From the NCBI RefSeq assembly GCF_016618195.1, contig NZ_CP067099.1, forward strand, positions 3,720,001 through 3,784,000: DNA of 64,000 bases, written 5' to 3'. Shown here piece by piece: positions 8,192 to 18,353 of the stretch. This DNA is from Providencia manganoxydans (lineage in GTDB: Bacteria; Pseudomonadota; Gammaproteobacteria; Enterobacterales; Enterobacteriaceae). The notes beneath the pieces were generated by a model that saw only the letters and a program-made list of their open reading frames with translations, did not search any database and was not told the DNA's origin. The first letter of the stretch is position 1, and the number at the start of each line of letters is the position of its first letter. Both the position numbers and the translations under genes were made by a program.

Positions 8192-9836
8192 TGCCAGCCT
8201 CCTTGTCAGATCCTTTACTTAATGTGGTTTCATTCATGCCACATAGCCCATGATAAACCCAGCTGGTAAATTCGCTTTCACGTAACGCATCTCCCCATGC
8301 AATTGGGCGCACACCTTTCCAACGCTCATTGAGAAAATGACTTAATTGCTGTTCAGTTTCATGAGGTGTTGTAACATTAAAACGATTTAATAGCCCTGCT
8401 GCGCGACATGCACATAGCTCTCCCTGACAAGTTCCCATTCCGACTCGAGTACGACGACGTAAATCTAGTAAGTTATTCACTGTCAAAGAGTTAACCGCAT
8501 AGCGGACTTCCCCTGCGGTGACCGCTTCACATTCACACACCAAGCTTTTATCTAATCGGTCAGTGCTCAGTATCGCCGAAGCACGATCACCATGACGATA
8601 AACTGCTGAGCCGCGAATTGGCGCAGGAATGGCCACGACATTACGTAATGCTTCTTCAGCGCTATGCTGCGAGCCCGGCAACGCGGCTTCCGCGGTGGTA
8701 CATTTCGCTGAATGACCTAGTTTTTCACACACTTTATCAGTTGCCCACTCAGCCATGAGGCGATAGGTCATCAACTTACCACCAGTGATAGTAATAAAGT
8801 TTTCCAAGCCATCGCGTTTCGCATGGTCGAGTAACACAATACCACGGCTGACATTACGACCTGATGGATCATCGTCACTCGCCACTAAAGGACGAACGCC
8901 GGCGTAAGCACGCAAAATACGCGTTTTCGCTAATGCAGGTGACAACATCGAACCTTCACGAATCAAAATATCGACTTCTTCAGGTGTCACATACATATTA
9001 TCGATTTGGTCATATTCGATATGCGTTGATGTAGTTCCAATCAATGAAATAGTGTCACCCGGAACTAAAATATCGGCGTCCGCAGGTTTACGACAACGGT
9101 TAATGACCATATTGTTTAGACGATGGCCCAAAATCAATAAAGCCCCTTTGGCTGGGAACATTTTGATTTTTAAATCTGCATATTCGGCGATTTTCTGACC
9201 CCAAATCCCCCCTGCGTTAACCACGATTTCCGCGTAAATATCATACTGTTGTTTAGCTTGGTGATCATAAACAGTCACACCACGGACTTTGTCGCCATCA
9301 CGAATTAAGCCTATTACTTCATGATAAGTCAGTACTTTGGCACCATGCTCACGAGCATCCAACATATTGGCTGCGGTTAAACGGAAAGGATCTACCGTAC
9401 CATCAGGCACTCTAACCGCACCTATCAGTTGTGGATTGACTGACGGTTCAAGGCGAATAGCTTCTGCGGGATCGATGGCATTCGCATCAATACCCGCCGC
9501 TTGGCAGGCACGAATAAATTGTTGTTGATATTCAAGCGAGTCTTCTGGAAGTGTAATAAACAAACCATCTGTCCGCTCAATACAATGATGTGCAATACGT
9601 TTTAGTATTTTATTTTCTTCAATACACTCTCTTGCTGACTCGCCGTCAGTGACAGCATAGCGCGCACCACTATGTAACAAGCCATGGTTACGCCCTGTTG
9701 CACCAGTAGCAATATCATGGCGTTCAAGCAAAACTGTTTTTAAACCTCGGCGGGCGCAGTCACGAGCAACACCTGCACCTGTTGCGCCACCACCGATAAT
9801 GATGACATCCGTTTCAGCTACAGATGAACCATTCAT
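8181..9836 (-). CDS. glpA: Anaerobic glycerol-3-phosphate dehydrogenase, subunit A
   Basis: GlpA is the catalytic flavoprotein subunit, oxidising sn-glycerol-3-phosphate to dihydroxyacetone phosphate without oxygen. The 551-aa product has the FAD-binding motif DVIIIGGGATGAG near residue 10, the family segment LLERHDIATGATGRNHGLLH, and a C-terminal BFD-like 2Fe-2S domain with CECEAVTAGEV and GMGTCQGELCACR. It is first in the operon and divergent from glpT, with the CRP-like and GlpR-like sites in the shared intergenic region. Confidence 0.96.
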   Translation of the reverse strand: MNGSSVAETDVIIIGGGATGAGVARDCARRGLKTVLLERHDIATGATGRNHGLLHSGARYAVTDGESARECIEENKILKRIAHHCIERTDGLFITLPEDSLEYQQQFIRACQAAGIDANAIDPAEAIRLEPSVNPQLIGAVRVPDGTVDPFRLTAANMLDAREHGAKVLTYHEVIGLIRDGDKVRGVTVYDHQAKQQYDIYAEIVVNAGGIWGQKIAEYADLKIKMFPAKGALLILGHRLNNMVINRCRKPADADILVPGDTISLIGTTSTHIEYDQIDNMYVTPEEVDILIREGSMLSPALAKTRILRAYAGVRPLVASDDDPSGRNVSRGIVLLDHAKRDGLENFITITGGKLMTYRLMAEWATDKVCEKLGHSAKCTTAEAALPGSQHSAEEALRNVVAIPAPIRGSAVYRHGDRASAILSTDRLDKSLVCECEAVTAGEVRYAVNSLTVNNLLDLRRRTRVGMGTCQGELCACRAAGLLNRFNVTTPHETEQQLSHFLNERWKGVRPIAWGDALRESEFTSWVYHGLCGMNETTLSKGSDKEAGNEI

Positions 9837-9923
9837 GTCGTCTTCCTCACATTCATCAACACTACTTTTAGTATGGTCTATTTTTATAATCTATAACTAA
9901 ATATAGACAAGAAACGTGCTCAG

Positions 9924-9939
9924 TGTTTGATAAGGAACA
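9924..9939. promoter_or_regulatory. Candidate GlpR operator
   Basis: TGTTTGATAAGGAACA matches the GlpR consensus TGTTCGATAACGAACA at 14 of 16 positions. It lies in the glpA-glpT divergent region, where GlpR control is expected. A weaker match (11 of 16) begins at 10141. Confidence 0.55.
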
Positions 9940-9985
9940 AAAACGAAAGCAATTACGTCTAAATAAGTAATAAAAAGACAAAAAT

Positions 9986-10001
9986 CGTGACAAACATCAC
10001 A
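9986..10001. promoter_or_regulatory. Candidate CRP site between glpA and glpT
   Basis: CGTGACAAACATCACA fits the TGTGA-N6-TCACA dyad with one mismatch. It sits in the 428-bp divergent glpA/glpT intergenic region, whose E. coli counterpart is CRP-activated. The rest of that region is AT-rich, and I see no gene in it. Confidence 0.6.
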
Positions 10002-10264
10002 AAAAATTCACTTCAAATGGTTTCTTTTCATTCATAAATAACATTAACTATGCGACCAATAAATAAAACAAATATTTGTGCAGTAGATTACAGATAAAAT
10101 GTTTTTTTATGACTATCATAAATGCACTCATGAAAGATATTGCTCGATATAACACTCAAACACTTTCGTTTTAGTTGTTTTACCCATAAAAACACTCATC
10201 ATTTTCTATTTCAATAGATAAAAGAAAAGAGTGAAATAACTATTAGCATGCCATCGGAGGCTAT

Positions 10265-11614
10265 ATGTTAAGTATTTTTAAACCAGCACCTCATGCCCAG
10301 AGGCTGCCCGCTGAGAAGATAGATCCCGTCTATCGTCGACTGCGTTGGCAGATCTTTATGGGTATTTTCTTTGGTTACGCAGCCTATTATTTAGTAAGAA
10401 AAAACTTCGCTTTAGCGATGCCATATCTTGTTGAACAAGGCTTCTCCAAAGGGGATCTGGGTTTTGCATTGTCAGGGATCTCTATCGCATATGGTTTCTC
10501 TAAATTCATTATGGGGTCAGTATCAGACCGATCTAACCCACGTGTCTTCTTACCCGCCGGTCTGATCCTCGCCGCAGCAGTGATGCTCATTATGGGCTTC
10601 GTGCCATGGGCAACTTCAAGCATCATGGTGATGTTTGTACTGCTATTTCTATGTGGTTGGTTCCAAGGCATGGGCTGGCCTCCTTGTGGCCGTACTATGG
10701 TTCACTGGTGGTCGCAAAAAGAACGTGGGGGAATTGTTTCTATTTGGAACTGTGCTCACAACGTTGGTGGTGGTATTCCTCCTCTACTATTCATGCTAGG
10801 TATGGCGTGGTTTAACGATTGGAAAGCAGCGCTATATATGCCTGCATTTGCTGCCATCCTTGTTGCGATGATCGCCTTTGCTTTAATGCGTGATACACCA
10901 CAGTCTTGTGGTCTACCTCCAATTGAAGAATATAAAAATGATTATCCACCAGACTACAAAGAATCCGATGAGCAAGAGCTAACAGCAAAAGAAATCTTTA
11001 TGAAGTATGTTTTCCCTAACAAACTTCTATGGATGATCGCAATTGCAAACGTCTTCGTTTATTTACTCCGTTATGGTGTTCTTGACTGGTCACCAACTTA
11101 TCTACGTGAAGTAAAACACTTTGCGATGGATAAATCCTCTTGGGCTTATTTCCTGTATGAGTATGCAGGTATCCCGGGAACATTACTGTGTGGTTGGATG
11201 TCAGATAAAGTCTTCCGTGGTAACCGTGGTGCAACGGGTGTGTTCTTTATGATTTTGGTGACTATTGCCACCATCGTCTTCTGGATGAACCCAGCAGGTA
11301 ACCCGAATATCGATATGGCTTGTATGCTAATCATTGGTTTCTTGATCTATGGTCCAGTCATGCTGATCGGTTTGCACGCACTGGAGCTAGCACCGAAGAA
11401 AGCAGCGGGTACTGCGGCAGGTTTCACCGGTCTATTTGGTTACCTAGGTGGTTCTGTGGCAGCGAGTGCAATCGTGGGTTATACCGTTGACTACTTCGGT
11501 TGGGACGGTGGTTTTGCCGTCATGATCGGTGGCTCTGCATTAGCCGTTGTTCTCTTATTCATCGTTATGATTAGCGAAACCAAACATAAACGTGAATTAG
11601 CGAAAATGAACTAA
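10265..11614 (+). CDS. glpT: Glycerol-3-phosphate:phosphate antiporter GlpT
   Basis: GlpT is a 12-helix MFS antiporter that imports glycerol-3-phosphate (and fosfomycin) in exchange for inorganic phosphate. The 449-aa product (E. coli 452) has the organophosphate-transporter opening [19 protein letters not shown], the motif [10 protein letters not shown] after helix 2, and [13 protein letters not shown]. The conserved substrate arginines lie in the first and seventh helices. ATCGGAGG precedes the start. A strong terminator follows, so linkage to glpQ is not a simple operon here. Confidence 0.96.
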   Translation: MLSIFKPAPHAQRLPAEKIDPVYRRLRWQIFMGIFFGYAAYYLVRKNFALAMPYLVEQGFSKGDLGFALSGISIAYGFSKFIMGSVSDRSNPRVFLPAGLILAAAVMLIMGFVPWATSSIMVMFVLLFLCGWFQGMGWPPCGRTMVHWWSQKERGGIVSIWNCAHNVGGGIPPLLFMLGMAWFNDWKAALYMPAFAAILVAMIAFALMRDTPQSCGLPPIEEYKNDYPPDYKESDEQELTAKEIFMKYVFPNKLLWMIAIANVFVYLLRYGVLDWSPTYLREVKHFAMDKSSWAYFLYEYAGIPGTLLCGWMSDKVFRGNRGATGVFFMILVTIATIVFWMNPAGNPNIDMACMLIIGFLIYGPVMLIGLHALELAPKKAAGTAAGFTGLFGYLGGSVAASAIVGYTVDYFGWDGGFAVMIGGSALAVVLLFIVMISETKHKRELAKMN

Positions 11615-11640
11615 AAGGTTCACATTAATGCTTTAACCTG

Positions 11641-11681
11641 AATAGGTCATATTCTTACTAAGAAGTATGACCTATTTTTTT
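11641..11681 (+). terminator. Terminator between glpT and glpQ
   Basis: An 11-bp stem (AATAGGTCATA / TATGACCTATT) is followed by a long T-run. It lies 27 bp after glpT and directly before repeat C. Confidence 0.8.
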
Positions 11682-11685
11682 ACCT

Positions 11686-11810
11686 ATACTCTAAATAATT
11701 CAAGATGCAGGTAGGCGACAAGCGAAGATAGACGGGGAGCATAGATAAACTATATGACTCGGCTAGCTGAACGTAGTCAACACCCCTGCAACTTGAAGTA
11801 TGACGAGTAT
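11686..11810 (+). repeat. MITE-like repeat, copy C (short variant)
   Basis: A 125-bp copy with the shared ends (ATACTCTAAATAATTCAAG ... AACTTGAAGTATGACGAGTAT) but a different internal part containing GACGGGGAGC. It lies between glpT and glpQ and ends 24 bp before the glpQ start. Confidence 0.85.
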
Positions 11811-11834
11811 AAAAAGTGACAAGGAGATATCATC

Positions 11835-12911
11835 ATGCACTTCCGATTCAAAACATTGGTTGCCAGTATGGTTTTAGTGGTGTCAGCGACCGCTGTTGCG
11901 CAAGCGGCAGAAAAAGTTGTTATCGCTCACCGCGGCGCTAGTGGCTACTTACCAGAGCATACACTGCCAGCGAAAGCGATGGCTTACGCACAAGATGCAG
12001 ATTTTCTTGAACAAGATTTAGTGATGACGAAAGACAATGAACTGGTTGTTCTTCATGATCATTTCCTTGATCGCGTCACTGATGTCGCCGAACGCTTTCC
12101 AGATCGAGCCCGCAAAGATGGACGTTATTACGCGATTGACTTCACCCTTGATGAAATCAAATCACTAAAATTCACGGAAGGATTTGACCTTGTCGATGGT
12201 AAAAAAATACAAAGCTACCCAAATCGTTTCCCTATGGGGAAATCTGATTTCCGAGTACATACTTTCCAAGAAGAGATCGAATTTATTCAAGGCTTGAATA
12301 AATCGACGGGGAAAAACATCGGTATTTACCCTGAAATCAAAGCGCCTTGGTTCCACCAACAAGAAGGCAAAGACATCACTAAAAAAACCCTCGAAGTCCT
12401 TAAGCAATATGGTTATACCAATAAAGATTCAAATGTTTACCTACAATGTTTTGATGCTAATGAACTTAAACGCATTAAAAATACATTGATGCCAGAAATG
12501 GGCATGAATTTAAAATTGGTTCAATTGATAGCCTACACAGATTGGAATGAAACTCAGGAACAAAAACCTGATGGAACGTGGGTAAACTACAGTTATGACT
12601 GGATGTTCAAGCCAGGCTCGATGAAAGAAGTGGCTAAATATGCCGATGGTATTGGTCCTGATTACCATATGTTAGTCAGCGAAGAGTCAACACCTGATAA
12701 TATTAAGCTAACAGGCATGGTTAAAGACGCCCATGCCAACAATATGGCGGTGCATCCTTATACCATTCGTGTTGATAAATTGCCGAAATACGCGAAAGAT
12801 GGTCAGCAGCTCTTTGATATTATCTACAACCAAGCCGATGTTGATGGTGTCTTTACTGATTTCCCTGATTTAGGGGTACAATTTCTGCAAAAACAGCAAC
12901 AACATCCATAA
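11835..12911 (+). CDS. glpQ: Periplasmic glycerophosphodiester phosphodiesterase GlpQ
   Basis: GlpQ hydrolyses glycerophosphodiesters in the periplasm to glycerol-3-phosphate, which GlpT imports. The 358-aa product matches the E. coli length. It begins with a Sec signal peptide (hydrophobic core, cleavage likely after AVAQA near residue 24), followed by the catalytic IAHRGASGYLPEHT and EQDLVMTKDNELVVLHD motifs, with a FTDFPDLG motif near the C-terminus. AAGGAG precedes the start. Repeat C and a terminator separate it from glpT, so it may have its own promoter. Confidence 0.96.
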   Translation: MHFRFKTLVASMVLVVSATAVAQAAEKVVIAHRGASGYLPEHTLPAKAMAYAQDADFLEQDLVMTKDNELVVLHDHFLDRVTDVAERFPDRARKDGRYYAIDFTLDEIKSLKFTEGFDLVDGKKIQSYPNRFPMGKSDFRVHTFQEEIEFIQGLNKSTGKNIGIYPEIKAPWFHQQEGKDITKKTLEVLKQYGYTNKDSNVYLQCFDANELKRIKNTLMPEMGMNLKLVQLIAYTDWNETQEQKPDGTWVNYSYDWMFKPGSMKEVAKYADGIGPDYHMLVSEESTPDNIKLTGMVKDAHANNMAVHPYTIRVDKLPKYAKDGQQLFDIIYNQADVDGVFTDFPDLGVQFLQKQQQHP

Positions 12912-12919
12912 TCACTCGA

Positions 12920-12947
12920 TTGATTGCAGCCAATAGGCTGCAATCAA
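12920..12947. terminator. Hairpin between convergent glpQ and epmA
   Basis: A perfect 12-bp stem (TTGATTGCAGCC / GGCTGCAATCAA) with a 4-nt loop lies midway between the two stop codons. There is no clear T-run on either strand. It is probably a shared terminator. Confidence 0.6.
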
Positions 12948-12955
12948 GTAGTGAG

Positions 12956-13933
12956 TTATGCAATCGTCACAGGAAATGCAATCACATCACTGATTTTTTC
13001 TGCATTCAGCGCCAACATGATCAGGCGGTCGACGCCTAATGCGACACCTGAGCATTCAGGTAAACCATGAGTTAATGCGGATAATAAATGTTCATCAATC
13101 GGATGAATAGGTAGCCCCATCGCAGCACGACGACGATTATCTTGTTCAAAACGCTGACGTTGCTCACTAGCGTCGGTTAATTCACGGAAACCATTTGCTA
13201 GTTCCATGCCTTTAAAATAAACCTCAAAACGCTCAGCAACACGATGATCTTCAGTACTAATTTCAGCCAAAGAGGCTTGCGTTGCTGGGAAATGATAAAC
13301 CACAGCCGGTTTTTCTTTACCGATATGAGGTTCTACCCCCATCGTAAACAACAATTGCAACAAGGTATCTTTATCTTCTTCTTGGTCTGCGACATTACTT
13401 AGATCGAGGCGTGCAGCAACCTCCCTTAGCTCACTTTTTTCTGCGGAAAGCGGATCAATATCTAAATGACGTAAAAATGCTTGCTGATAAGAGAGAAGTT
13501 CCGCACTTTCGCAATCCAAGACTTGCTGAAGTAGATCATCGACTTCATTGATTAAACGATACATATCGTAATGAGGCCGATACCATTCAAGCATGGTAAA
13601 TTCAGGATTGTGATGCCTTCCAGCTTCCTCATTACGGAAACTACGACAGAGTTGGTAGATTGGCCCACTGCCAGCAGCAAGCAAACGCTTCATATGGTAT
13701 TCAGGGCTGGTCATCAGATAGAGATCAATCCCTTGTGCCGCTCCCGGTCCGACAAAACGGGTCTTAAAAGGAACAAGATGAATATCTGTGATGGTGGCCT
13801 GACTCATTGCAGGAGTTTCCACCTCTAGCACACAGCGCTCAGTAAAAAAACGTCTTATTTCAGCGACGATTTTTGCTCGCTGTAACAGGTTAGCGATGGG
13901 GGCACTGGGCTGCCAGTCTGCTACTTCACTCAT
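12956..13933 (-). CDS. epmA: Elongation factor P--(R)-beta-lysine ligase EpmA
   Basis: EpmA (PoxA/GenX) is a class II lysyl-tRNA synthetase paralogue that attaches (R)-beta-lysine to lysine 34 of EF-P. With the start at 13933 (TGGAG upstream) the product is 325 aa, the family length. The frame runs 42 codons further upstream without homology. Visible are the class II motif 2 ([19 protein letters not shown]) and motif 3 ([12 protein letters not shown]). It has no anticodon-binding domain, as expected. It lies beside frdA as in E. coli. Its substrate efp and partner epmB lie 25 kb further on. Confidence 0.96.
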   Translation of the reverse strand: MSEVADWQPSAPIANLLQRAKIVAEIRRFFTERCVLEVETPAMSQATITDIHLVPFKTRFVGPGAAQGIDLYLMTSPEYHMKRLLAAGSGPIYQLCRSFRNEEAGRHHNPEFTMLEWYRPHYDMYRLINEVDDLLQQVLDCESAELLSYQQAFLRHLDIDPLSAEKSELREVAARLDLSNVADQEEDKDTLLQLLFTMGVEPHIGKEKPAVVYHFPATQASLAEISTEDHRVAERFEVYFKGMELANGFRELTDASEQRQRFEQDNRRRAAMGLPIHPIDEHLLSALTHGLPECSGVALGVDRLIMLALNAEKISDVIAFPVTIA

Positions 13934-14400
13934 TAACATAACTCCAAAATAAACATAGTCGAGCAGTTTACTCACCTCTTGCCTTACAAACAATGCATTC
14001 ACTTCAACCAAATGCAATGATGCTGTAATAAACGCTGTAGGCACACAAAAATGTAACAAGGCAAGCGAATTGATGCGCGATTATCCTCTGCTTCAACCGA
14101 TTAAGCAAAAAACCTTTTCGCATAATCGTAAGTCATAGATGCCTTCAAGGTAAAAACATGATTATTTCTTATATAATGTTAATGTGATGTTATAAATAAG
14201 AGATCTTAAAAAATATTCTAAAAAGTCATCACAGAAAGAACACAAATATCAAAATTAGATATTTTAATATTGGCTTTTCATCTCATAATTACACATTTAG
14301 AATAAACAAAACAATTTGGGTAAATTTTTATAATAATTTATGCTCTCTCTCGCGATGAGAACGATTTCGATTAGATTTTAACGCTGCCAACTCACCGAAA

Positions 14401-14419
14401 AATAATGGTAATCATTTGA
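14401..14419. promoter_or_regulatory. Possible Fur-box-like site upstream of frdABCD
   Basis: AATAATGGTAATCATTTGA matches 14 of 19 positions of the Fur consensus. It lies in the 792-bp epmA-frdA intergenic region, which is very AT-rich and holds no convincing gene. The assignment is only by motif likeness. Confidence 0.35.
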
Positions 14420-14484
14420 ATTTCCATTTTTTTACTCTTTATTAAACTTAAAATGCTAATCATGAAAAAACAATTAGCAAAAAC

Positions 14485-14498
14485 TTGGTTCAGATCAC
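14485..14498. promoter_or_regulatory. Possible FNR site upstream of frdABCD
   Basis: TTGGTTCAGATCAC fits TTGAT-N4-ATCAA at 8 of 10 positions. E. coli frdABCD is FNR-activated. The distance to a TATAAT at 14562 is larger than the usual class II spacing, so the call is tentative. Confidence 0.35.
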
Positions 14499-14725
14499 AC
14501 TTTATGGAGTAAATCACCTAAAACCCCCCTCTATATCAAATTTATCTGCGGTACTATTCGCTATAATTCCCAGCATGATAAGTCATTATTAGCTATTATA
14601 TTATTTACTAATTAAAAAAGAGAGTTTTGCAGACCGGTATTCACTGGTGCTGACAAATAAATAGCTAAGTATCAAAAGTATTTAAAAGAATTTATCAATT
14701 TACACTTGAACAATGGAGAAGCGCA

Positions 14726-16522
14726 GTGCAAACCTTCAATGCCGATCTAGCGATTATCGGGGCCGGGGGCGCAGGCTTACGTGCAGCGATTGCTGCCGCA
14801 GAAGCAAATCCCAACATCAAGATTGCTCTGATCTCAAAAGTTTACCCTATGCGTAGCCATACCGTGGCCGCAGAGGGGGGATCAGCCGCAGTGACTCAGG
14901 CTCATGACTCCTATGACTATCATTTTAATGATACTGTTGCAGGTGGTGACTGGCTGTGTGAGCAAGATGTCGTCGAATATTTCGTCGAACACTGCCCAAC
15001 AGAAATGACCCAACTGGAACTATGGGGCTGCCCTTGGAGCCGTAAACCAGATGGTTCAGTTAACGTTCGCCGCTTTGGTGGAATGAAAATTGAACGTACT
15101 TGGTTTGCTGCTGACAAAACCGGCTTCCATATGCTTCATACTCTTTTTCAAACATCATTAAAATACCCACAAATTCAGCGCTTTGATGAACATTTCGTTC
15201 TGGACATCATTGTGGATGAAGGCCAAGTACGCGGTCTGGTTGCCCTCAATATGATGGAAGGCACCAAAGTTCAGATCCGCGCAAATTCTATCGTTATGGC
15301 TACGGGTGGTGCTGGCCGTGTTTATCGCTACAATACCAATGGCGGTATTGTGACGGGTGATGGTATGGGGATGGCTTTCCGCCATGGTGTGCCACTGCGT
15401 GACATGGAATTTGTTCAATATCACCCAACAGGTCTTCCTGGCTCAGGGATTTTGATGACTGAAGGTTGTCGTGGTGAAGGTGGGATCCTCGTTAACAAAG
15501 ATGGTTATCGTTATCTTCAAGATTACGGAATGGGACCAGAAACCCCTCTCGGTAAACCTGAAAATAAATATATGGAACTAGGTCCACGAGACAAAGTTTC
15601 ACAAGCTTTCTGGCACGAATGGCGTGCTGGACGCACTATCAGCACTCACCGTGGTGACGTCGTCTATCTGGATCTCCGCCACCTAGGTGCAGAAAAACTC
15701 CATGAACGTCTACCATTTATTTGCGAGCTGGCAAAAGCTTACGTTGGTGTTGACCCTGTCACCGACCCAATTCCTGTGCGTCCAACAGCTCACTATACAA
15801 TGGGTGGTATCGAAACAGATCAAAACTGTGAGACTCGCATCAAAGGCCTATTCGCTGTTGGTGAATGTTCATCAGTCGGTCTGCACGGTGCAAACCGCTT
15901 AGGCTCCAACTCATTAGCTGAGCTGGTGGTATTTGGTCGCTTAGCCGGTGAGCAAGCTGCAAAACATGCAGCGGAAGCCACACCTGCGAATGCAAGCGCT
16001 ATCGAAGCACGTACTCGCGATATCGAAGAAAATCTCAATCAACTTCTCAACCAAAAAGGTAAAGAAAGTTGGTCGAAAATTCGTGATGAAATGGGAATAT
16101 CAATGGAAGAAGGCTGCGGTATCTACCGTACACCTGAGCTAATGCAAAAAACTGTTGATAAGATCGCTGAATTGAAAGAGCGCTTTAAACACGTTGAGAT
16201 TAGTGACCATAGTAGCGTCTTCAATACTGATCTTCTTTACACCATCGAACTCGGATTTGGTTTGGATGTTGCCGAGTGTATGGCTCATTCTGCGATTAAC
16301 CGTAAAGAGTCACGTGGTGCACACCAACGTCTCGACGAAGGCTGCACAGAGCGTGATGATGTGAACTTCTTAAAACACACATTGGCATTCTATAATCCCG
16401 AAGGCGCACCTCGCCTTGAATACAGTGATGTGAAGATTACTAAATCTCAGCCAGCAAAACGTGTATATGGTGCAGAAGCTGAAGCTCAAGACAAGGCAAA
16501 GAAGGAGCAAGCTAATGGATGA
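14726..16522 (+). CDS. frdA: Fumarate reductase flavoprotein subunit
   Basis: FrdA is the catalytic subunit of menaquinol:fumarate reductase, the terminal enzyme of anaerobic fumarate respiration. The 598-aa product (E. coli 602) opens with [20 protein letters not shown]. It has the histidine for covalent FAD in [13 protein letters not shown] (about residue 45), catalytic-region motifs TEGCRGEGG and [10 protein letters not shown], and the FAD motif [19 protein letters not shown]. The start codon is GTG with GGAGAA upstream. The frdABCD order is intact and overlapping. Confidence 0.97.
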   Translation: MQTFNADLAIIGAGGAGLRAAIAAAEANPNIKIALISKVYPMRSHTVAAEGGSAAVTQAHDSYDYHFNDTVAGGDWLCEQDVVEYFVEHCPTEMTQLELWGCPWSRKPDGSVNVRRFGGMKIERTWFAADKTGFHMLHTLFQTSLKYPQIQRFDEHFVLDIIVDEGQVRGLVALNMMEGTKVQIRANSIVMATGGAGRVYRYNTNGGIVTGDGMGMAFRHGVPLRDMEFVQYHPTGLPGSGILMTEGCRGEGGILVNKDGYRYLQDYGMGPETPLGKPENKYMELGPRDKVSQAFWHEWRAGRTISTHRGDVVYLDLRHLGAEKLHERLPFICELAKAYVGVDPVTDPIPVRPTAHYTMGGIETDQNCETRIKGLFAVGECSSVGLHGANRLGSNSLAELVVFGRLAGEQAAKHAAEATPANASAIEARTRDIEENLNQLLNQKGKESWSKIRDEMGISMEEGCGIYRTPELMQKTVDKIAELKERFKHVEISDHSSVFNTDLLYTIELGFGLDVAECMAHSAINRKESRGAHQRLDEGCTERDDVNFLKHTLAFYNPEGAPRLEYSDVKITKSQPAKRVYGAEAEAQDKAKKEQANG

Positions 16523-17249
16523 TATGAAACACTTAAAAATGGAGATCACGCGCTACAATCCAGAAACGGATAATGAGCCCCATTTAGTGGCATATGATGT
16601 CCCTTATGATGAGCAAACCTCGTTGCTGGATGCTTTAGGTTACATTAAAGATAACCTTGCGCCTGATCTGTCTTACCGCTGGTCGTGCCGTATGGCGATT
16701 TGCGGTTCTTGCGGCATGATGGTTGACAGCGTACCAAAACTGGCCTGTAAAACATTCTTACGTGATTATCCAGAAGGGTTAAAAGTCGAACCATTAGGTA
16801 ACTTCCCAATCGAGCGCGATTTGGTTGTTGATATGACTCACTTTATCGAACGCTTAGAGGCGATCAAACCTTATATTATTGGTAACGATAGAAAGCCGTC
16901 AGAAGGGCCAAATAAGCAAACCCCAGCACAGATGGCAAAATACCATCAGTTCTCTGGCTGTATTAACTGCGGCCTATGCTACGCAGCTTGCCCACAATTC
17001 GGACTAAACCCTGAATTTATTGGGCCAGCTGCGATCACATTAGCAGAGCGCTACAATCTTGATAACCGTGACCATGGTGCGAAAGAACGTATGCCATTGT
17101 TAAATGGTGATAACGGTGTCTGGAGCTGTACGTTTGTAGGCTACTGCTCTGAAGTCTGTCCTAAGCATGTCGACCCTGCTGCGGCAATTCAACAAGGTAA
17201 AGTAGCTAGTGCACAAGACCTTGTTATCGCCATGCTGAAGCCACGATAA
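16515..17249 (+). CDS. frdB: Fumarate reductase iron-sulfur subunit
   Basis: FrdB carries the 2Fe-2S, 4Fe-4S and 3Fe-4S clusters that link the quinone site to FrdA. With the start at 16515 the product is 244 aa, identical to the E. coli length. It overlaps frdA by 8 bp and has AAGGAGC upstream. The 2Fe-2S motif is [15 protein letters not shown] (about residues 56-70). The C-terminal cluster motifs are [12 protein letters not shown] and [11 protein letters not shown]. Confidence 0.97.
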   Translation: MDDMKHLKMEITRYNPETDNEPHLVAYDVPYDEQTSLLDALGYIKDNLAPDLSYRWSCRMAICGSCGMMVDSVPKLACKTFLRDYPEGLKVEPLGNFPIERDLVVDMTHFIERLEAIKPYIIGNDRKPSEGPNKQTPAQMAKYHQFSGCINCGLCYAACPQFGLNPEFIGPAAITLAERYNLDNRDHGAKERMPLLNGDNGVWSCTFVGYCSEVCPKHVDPAAAIQQGKVASAQDLVIAMLKPR

Positions 17250-17263
17250 GGAGAATTGAAGTC

Positions 17264-17659
17264 ATGACAACAAAACGTAAACCCTACGTCAGGGAAATGA
17301 AAGGCGACTGGTGGCAAAAGCTGGGTTTTTATCGCTTTTATATCATGCGTGAAAGTACTTCCGTACTGCAAGTTTGGTTCAGTCTACTGGTGCTATACGG
17401 CGTATTTGCATTGAAAGGTGGCCCTGAATCATGGGCTGGCTTTGTGGGTTTCTTGCATAACCCAATCGTTTTGATCATTAACATTATTACGTTAGCAGCA
17501 ACACTACTACATACCACGACATGGTTTAAGTTAGCCCCGAAAGCTGTCGCGATTATTGTTAAAGATAAAAAAATGCCAGATGAGCCAATTGTAAAAGGCT
17601 TTTGGGCATTAACCATTATTGTTACCGCTGCGATTTTAGCCATCGCGCTACTATTTTAA
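17264..17659 (+). CDS. frdC: Fumarate reductase membrane anchor FrdC
   Basis: FrdC is a haem-less membrane anchor with three helices that forms the menaquinol site with FrdD. The 131-aa product equals the E. coli length. It shows the N-terminal [20 protein letters not shown] and [15 protein letters not shown] with conserved arginine and glutamate, then helices at about residues 30-50, 65-90 and 105-130. AAGGAG precedes the start, 14 bp after frdB. Confidence 0.95.
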   Translation: MTTKRKPYVREMKGDWWQKLGFYRFYIMRESTSVLQVWFSLLVLYGVFALKGGPESWAGFVGFLHNPIVLIINIITLAATLLHTTTWFKLAPKAVAIIVKDKKMPDEPIVKGFWALTIIVTAAILAIALLF

Positions 17660-17674
17660 TCCAAGGAGGATCAG

Positions 17675-18028
17675 ATGAATCTAACGCCTAAACGTTCCGA
17701 TGAACCGATTTTCTGGGGATTATTTGGTGCCGGTGGTATGTGGAGCGCGGTGATTGGCCCTGCAATTATTATCTTACTTGGGATTTTAATTCCACTAGGT
17801 GTCGCACCAGAAATGCTCAGCTATGAACGCATTATGGCATTCTGCTCCAGCTTTATTGGACGAGTGTTCTTATTACTGATGATCATTTTGCCGGTATGGT
17901 GTGGTATGCACCGTATTCACCACACACTGCATGACTTTAAAGTGCATGTCCCTGCGTCAAAATGGGTTTTCTATGGTGCTTCAGCGATCATTTCTGTAAT
18001 TGCAGTGATTGGTGTATTTACACTGTAA
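17675..18028 (+). CDS. frdD: Fumarate reductase membrane anchor FrdD
   Basis: FrdD is the second hydrophobic anchor of fumarate reductase. The 117-aa product (E. coli 119) starts [20 protein letters not shown] and has three predicted helices with the [14 protein letters not shown] segment between the second and third. AAGGAGG lies upstream, 15 bp after frdC. It is the last gene of the operon. Confidence 0.95.
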   Translation: MNLTPKRSDEPIFWGLFGAGGMWSAVIGPAIIILLGILIPLGVAPEMLSYERIMAFCSSFIGRVFLLLMIILPVWCGMHRIHHTLHDFKVHVPASKWVFYGASAIISVIAVIGVFTL

Positions 18029-18051
18029 GTAACACATAAGTACCTATTGAT

Positions 18052-18091
18052 AAAAGCAGCGGCTAGATACATATCTAACTACTGCTTTTTT
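18052..18091 (+). terminator. Terminator of frdABCD
   Basis: A two-part stem (AAAAGCAG / CTGCTTTT enclosing TAGATA / TATCTA) is followed by T residues. It starts 24 bp after frdD. Confidence 0.8.
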
Positions 18092-18096
18092 ATTAT

Positions 18097-18240
18097 CTAG
18101 GCAGTCTGCGGTTTCGGTAGCCGATTTGATACTAATAATGTCAAATAACATAAAGCAACAAAACCACCAACATACGTTAAATACATGCCAATTAAAGAAT
18201 TATCATAAGAACCTTCTAAGATTTCATTCTTTATATCCAT
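18097..18240 (-). pseudogene. Chimeric remnant: regulator-like start joined to transporter tail
   Basis: This short frame encodes about 47 residues. Its first part (MDIKNEILEG) resembles the starts of the array regulators (for example MDIKNSSIEK at 24977). The rest (MYLTYVGGFVALCYLTLL then SNRLPKPQTA) resembles the last helix and tail of the array transporters (LTYVGVFIALCCLT in the 21452 gene; YRLPKSTLN in the 20106 gene). The likeness to both is seen directly. I infer a deletion scar left by recombination within the array. A real 47-aa peptide cannot be excluded. Confidence 0.55.
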
Positions 18241-18353
18241 GGCAATAACCTTAATATTTAAGTTAAACCTAGTGGAAATCATAAAATATAGACCGTACTG
18301 AAAATGTTAAGCGAATAAAACAAATATCAACACAGTCTAGATATTATTTTTAA

